Assembly: GCA_964462035.1 (NCBI GenBank)
Contig: CAYXAP010000001.1
Coordinates: forward strand, 372,001-436,000
DNA: 64,000 nt
Direction of reading: 5' to 3'
Source of the DNA: UBA1660 sp964462035
Lineage (GTDB): Bacteria; Myxococcota_A; Polyangia; Polyangiales; Houyiibacteriaceae
The notes below the pieces were generated by a model that searched no databases, had not been told where the DNA came from, and worked only from the letters and a program-made list of their open reading frames with translations. Shown in pieces: positions 60,799 to 64,000 of the stretch. How positions within the stretch are numbered: the first letter of the stretch is position 1; each line of letters opens with the position of its first letter. Both the position numbers and the translations under genes were made by a program.

Positions 60799-62514
60799 TC
60801 AGCGCAGCTGACTCTGCAGCTGCTCGAGTCGGCGTCGTTCGTCGCGGTTGGCGCTGCTCATCCGCGCCTGGATCACGCTCTGGATCTCGCTTCGGCTGTA
60901 CGCGGTGGTGATCAAGGACTGCGCGGCGCTCCGAAGTCGGCCCGTGTTGGCGATCGATGCCTCCACCAGGTGATCCTTCATCGACGCATCGTGTCGCATG
61001 TTCGGGTCCCGCTCGTAGGCGTCGCGATACTCGCCGACCGCGTCGGTCAGCGCTCGGCCGTTGCCATAGGAGCGCCCCAGCAGGAGGTGCGGGCGGGGGT
61101 CTTCCGGGTTTCGACGCGAGTAGCGGAGGAGCTGGCCTTCGATGCTCCGCGGGAGCCGGCGGCTCGAGCGCATCAAGCGCACGTGCGCTGCCTGCACTTC
61201 GCGGGGGAGCTGCCCCTGCCAGCTCCACGGACTGGCGCTCGCCTCCATCGACGGCGTGGCTTCCATCGACGGCGTGGCGGCCATCGTTGCCGCCTCCATG
61301 TTCGGCGTGGCTTCCATCGTCGGCGCCATGGTCGCGGGATTCATCGTGGCCGGATTCATGGCCGTCGGTACGGCGGGGCGCGCGATCGGCGGCGTCACGG
61401 AAGGGGTGTCGGGGCCGTTCCAGTCGACGATGAGAAAGACCAAGATCGCCACGACCGCCAGACCGCCGGCGCCGGCGATCCACACGACCTTGGGGACCTG
61501 CTTGCCCGCCTTCATCAGGGTCTGCGCGGCGTGCTTCCCGCTGGCGATCGTCAGACCAGGGCCGACGGTGAGACCACTCGATGGATGGGACGCCCGCTCG
61601 GTCGGGACCGGGAGTCGCTCGAACGCCTGGAGCATCTCTCCCGCGTTCGTGAAGCGGGTGTGTCGGTCCTTGGCCAGCGCCTTCGCGAGGAAGGCCTCGA
61701 GCTCCGGCGGCACGGTCAGATGGGCCGCGACCTGGCCGAGCGGCGGCGGCTCCTCCATCAGGTGGGCGCGCAGGAGCGCCGTGGGCTCCCGGTGGTCGAA
61801 GGGGCGGCGGCCGGCGAGCATCTCGTAGAGGATCAGCCCGGCCGCATAGGTGTCGGACGCGGGGATGGCTCCCTCCCCCGACGCCTGCTCCGGCGCCATG
61901 TAGGCGGGGGTGCCCAGGATGGCGCCCGCGCGGGTGAGCTGGGGGCCGCCGCGGGCCGAATCGTCGTCGAAGCGAGCCAGGCCGAAGTCGAGCACCTGCA
62001 CGTGGATCGAGCCGTCGCCGAGGAAGCGGACCATCACGTTGGAGGGCTTGAGGTCCCGGTGGACCAGCCCCTCGGCGTGCGCGTGGCCGACCCCCCGGAG
62101 GAGCTGGCGGAAGACCTCGTAGGCCTGCTCGGGTGTGGGGCGGTTCGCCTCCAGCGCCTTGGCCAGGTCCTCGCCCTTGGCCAGCTCCATCACGATGAAG
62201 CGGGTCTCGCCGTCCACCCCGTAGTCGCTCACGGCGACGATGTTGGGGTGATGCAGCGCCGAGAGGGTCCTCGCCTCGCGCTCGAAGCGCTTCTTGATCG
62301 ACTCCTTCTGGGCGAGCTCCTCGAGAAGGACCTTGAGCGCGACCTTTCGGCCCAGCGTCAGGTGCTCGGCGAGGAAGATGCTCCCCATGCCACCCTCGCC
62401 GAGGGCACGCTCGATCCGATAGCGGCCGGCGATCTGCCGTCCGACCCACGGATCCTCGCGAGTCTCGGCTTCTTGGCCACTCCGCGGCGGCTTCACCGTT
62501 GGCCGTTCGACCAT
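60799..62514 (-). CDS. Ser/Thr kinase with Met-rich extracytoplasmic linker
   Basis: A 571-residue protein from ATG 62514. The kinase domain covers about 30-310: ALGEGGMGSIFLA, VALKVL, GLVHRDLKPSNVMV, VLDFGLARF, GTPAYMAPEQA. A transmembrane segment follows at about 345-370 (WIAGAGGLAVVAILVFLIV). Then comes a Met/Thr/Pro/Ala linker of ~50 residues with repeated MNPAT and MEATPS units, and a helical C-terminal domain of ~130 residues ending LEQLQSQLR, predicted outside the membrane. Inside the linker the DNA has tandem 18-bp units near 61240-61280. It lies upstream of pgm-like sequence on the same strand. Confidence 0.94.
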   Translation of the reverse strand: MVERPTVKPPRSGQEAETREDPWVGRQIAGRYRIERALGEGGMGSIFLAEHLTLGRKVALKVLLEELAQKESIKKRFEREARTLSALHHPNIVAVSDYGVDGETRFIVMELAKGEDLAKALEANRPTPEQAYEVFRQLLRGVGHAHAEGLVHRDLKPSNVMVRFLGDGSIHVQVLDFGLARFDDDSARGGPQLTRAGAILGTPAYMAPEQASGEGAIPASDTYAAGLILYEMLAGRRPFDHREPTALLRAHLMEEPPPLGQVAAHLTVPPELEAFLAKALAKDRHTRFTNAGEMLQAFERLPVPTERASHPSSGLTVGPGLTIASGKHAAQTLMKAGKQVPKVVWIAGAGGLAVVAILVFLIVDWNGPDTPSVTPPIARPAVPTAMNPATMNPATMAPTMEATPNMEAATMAATPSMEATPSMEASASPWSWQGQLPREVQAAHVRLMRSSRRLPRSIEGQLLRYSRRNPEDPRPHLLLGRSYGNGRALTDAVGEYRDAYERDPNMRHDASMKDHLVEASIANTGRLRSAAQSLITTAYSRSEIQSVIQARMSSANRDERRRLEQLQSQLR

Positions 62515-62578
62515 CCGGCAGAGGATCGGCGGTCGGCCGTTGGAGCGCAACCCCGACCCGGGACGGTTGGGCTTCCCT

Positions 62579-64000
62579 TCAGCCGCCGTCGAACGCGGCC
62601 TGGCAGATCGCCTGGGCTTCTTCGAGCAGCGCGCTCAGGTGCGCCTCGCCGCCAAAGCTCTCGGCGTAGATCTTGTAGATCGCTTCGGTCCCGCTCGGCC
62701 GCGCCGCGAACCAGCCGCTCTCGGCCACCACCTTCAGCCCACCAATGGCGGCGCCGTTCCCCGGGGCCTCCGTCAGCACCGACTGAATCGCCTCACCGGC
62801 GAGCTTCTCGGCGGTCACCGCGCTCGGCCCGAGGGCCTTGAGGGCCGCCTTCTGCTCCGGCGTCGCCGGGGCGTCCACCCGGCGATAGGTCGGCCGACCG
62901 AAGCGCTCCGCCAGCCCGTCGTAGACGGCCTGTGGGTCTTTGCCGCCGGTCGCCATGACCTCGGCCAGGAGCAGGTCCATCACGAAGCCGTCCTTGTCGG
63001 TGGTCCAGGTCCGGCCGTCCTTGCGGAGGAAGGTCGCCCCGGCGCTCTCCTCACCGCCGAAGCCGATCGACTCGGCCATCAAGCCGTCGACGAAGTGCTT
63101 GAAGCCCACGGGGGTCTCGACCACCTGGCGGCCGTGGTCCTTGGCGACCCGGTCGAGCATGCCACTCGTGACCACCGTCTTGCCGACTCCCTTGCCGTCC
63201 CACTGCCGCGTCCGAAGCAGGTGGTCGACGGCCACGGCCAGCACGTCGTTGGGTGCCATCAGCGACCCGGCGGCGACGATGCCGTGGCGATCGTAGTCGG
63301 TGTCGTTGCCGACGCAGAGGTCGTAGTCGCCGGCGCGCGCGACCAACGAGGCCATGGCGTAGGGTGACGAGCAGTCCATTCGGATCACGCCGTCGTGGTC
63401 CAACGTCATGAAGCGGAAGGTCGGATCCACCTCGGGGTTGAGGACGGTCAGGTCGATCTTCCAGCGCTCGGCGATCGGAGCCCAGTAGCCCACACCTGCG
63501 CCACCCATCGGGTCCACCCCGAGCCTCAGGCCGGAGCTCGCGATCGCCTCCATGTCGATCACCTCGCCCAGCGCCTCGACGTAGGGAGTCACGAAGTCGT
63601 GCTCGGTGATCGCGAGCCGAGCTCGAGCGATGGGCACGCGGAAGACCTGGTCGAGCTTGCCCGCGAGGTACTCGTTCGCGCGGTCCTCGATGTCGGCCGT
63701 GAGCTCTCCGCCTGCCGGGCCACCGTGCGGCGGGTCGTACTTGATGCCGCCGTCGCCCGGTGGGTTGTGGCTCGGTGTGATGACGATGCCGTCCGCGAAC
63801 CCCTTCTCGCGTCCGCGGTTGTGCTCGAGGATCGCGAAGGAGACCGCCGGCGTCGGCGTGTAGGGGGTCGCAGCGACCCGCACGTCGACCCCATTGGCGA
63901 CCAACACTTCCACCACCGAGATCCACGCCGGTGTGCTCAGCGCGTGCGTGTCCTGGCCGACGTAGAGCGGCCCATCGATGCCCTGCGCCTTGCGGTGGTC
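62579..64000 (-). CDS. pgm: Phosphoglucomutase, N-terminus beyond the window
   Basis: The frame is open to the window edge (first visible residues DHRKAQGIDGPLYVGQDTHA), so 5' truncated with at least 473 codons visible. Hallmarks of alpha-D-phosphohexomutases are present: phosphoserine loop IVITPSHNPPGDGGIKY, metal loop GNDTDYDRHG, and sugar-recognition GGEESAGATFL and the C-terminal phosphate loop ARPSGTEAIYKIYAES. The close match to the glucose-specific Pgm pattern (for example DPMGGAGVGYW) supports glucose-1-P/glucose-6-P interconversion. It is 64 bases upstream of the Met-linker kinase start on the same strand. Confidence 0.95.
   Translation of the reverse strand, partial: DHRKAQGIDGPLYVGQDTHALSTPAWISVVEVLVANGVDVRVAATPYTPTPAVSFAILEHNRGREKGFADGIVITPSHNPPGDGGIKYDPPHGGPAGGELTADIEDRANEYLAGKLDQVFRVPIARARLAITEHDFVTPYVEALGEVIDMEAIASSGLRLGVDPMGGAGVGYWAPIAERWKIDLTVLNPEVDPTFRFMTLDHDGVIRMDCSSPYAMASLVARAGDYDLCVGNDTDYDRHGIVAAGSLMAPNDVLAVAVDHLLRTRQWDGKGVGKTVVTSGMLDRVAKDHGRQVVETPVGFKHFVDGLMAESIGFGGEESAGATFLRKDGRTWTTDKDGFVMDLLLAEVMATGGKDPQAVYDGLAERFGRPTYRRVDAPATPEQKAALKALGPSAVTAEKLAGEAIQSVLTEAPGNGAAIGGLKVVAESGWFAARPSGTEAIYKIYAESFGGEAHLSALLEEAQAICQAAFDGG

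Noticed and set aside
1..64000. Search for tRNA genes, CRISPR arrays, insertion sequences, att sites and prophage genes
   Set aside because: No cloverleaf with a GGTTCRA-type T arm, no regularly spaced repeats, no transposase or integrase motifs and no phage structural genes were seen by eye.

Overview
The window is a high-GC (roughly 70%) bacterial chromosome segment with 54 confident genes on both strands, two assembly gaps, and no rRNA, tRNA, CRISPR array, insertion sequence or prophage that I could see. The gene content points to Myxococcota (Deltaproteobacteria), most likely a Polyangiales/Sandaracinaceae-type organism. It has many eukaryotic-like Ser/Thr kinases (six apparently active or near-canonical, plus one clear pseudokinase), two PP2C phosphatases, an FHA-domain sigma-54 activator, and many lipoproteins with an acidic stretch straight after the lipobox cysteine. 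The taxon is inferred from family repertoire and composition, not from a marker-gene tree.

Layout. 1-8.4 kb: tail of a methyltransferase-like gene; a 1082-aa kinase/ATPase/TPR protein divergent from a PP2C phosphatase; an FHA-sigma54 regulator; the zinc-free ribosomal operon rpsN-rpmG-rpmB with its terminator; a degenerate receiver-like protein; a metallo-beta-lactamase hydrolase. 8.5-15.6 kb: a pseudokinase followed by a run of secreted lipoproteins (subtilase, two unknowns, and a sugar dehydrogenase fused to a diheme cytochrome). 15.7-24 kb: a quinone-oxidoreductase-like MDR protein, then six minus-strand genes: J-domain membrane protein, short Hsp70, PH-like membrane protein with a His cluster, coiled-coil membrane protein, cydA (broken by a 100-N gap) and cydB. 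24-34.9 kb: MFS transporter, secreted lipoproteins, a GIDE-like membrane protein, RarD, a START-like secreted protein, a PP2C with a zinc-ribbon tail, a PAS protein and several unknowns. 35-41.3 kb: metabolic and regulatory genes (LysR, GFA enzyme, LRR protein, PhyH dioxygenase, HxlR regulator, acyl-CoA dehydrogenase) with two degraded-looking intergenic patches. 41.4-52.8 kb: a nucleotide-transporter-like/HEAT/cNMP protein translationally coupled to a tetraheme lipoprotein; then an RDD kinase, a TPR protein, prmA, rsmE and a TolB/TPR kinase. 52.8-64 kb: an outer-membrane-like barrel, a PEGA kinase containing a second 100-N gap, a vWA-like lipoprotein, a methyltransferase, SufE, two more kinases, an epoxide-hydrolase-like enzyme and the C-terminal part of phosphoglucomutase.

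How the parts fit. The dominant theme is Ser/Thr phospho-signalling. Several kinases sit beside secreted proteins or respiratory components, and two PP2Cs provide reversal. The strongest candidate for an undescribed system is the J-protein/Hsp70/membrane-protein cassette upstream of cydAB (16.8-24.0 kb): its J-domain lacks the canonical HPD motif and one membrane partner carries six histidines in 15 residues. The transporter-like/HEAT/cNMP protein coupled to a tetraheme lipoprotein is the second candidate. The gap at 54270-54369 is flanked by identical 55-bp ends, and merging them restores the reading frame, so it is probably an artefact.
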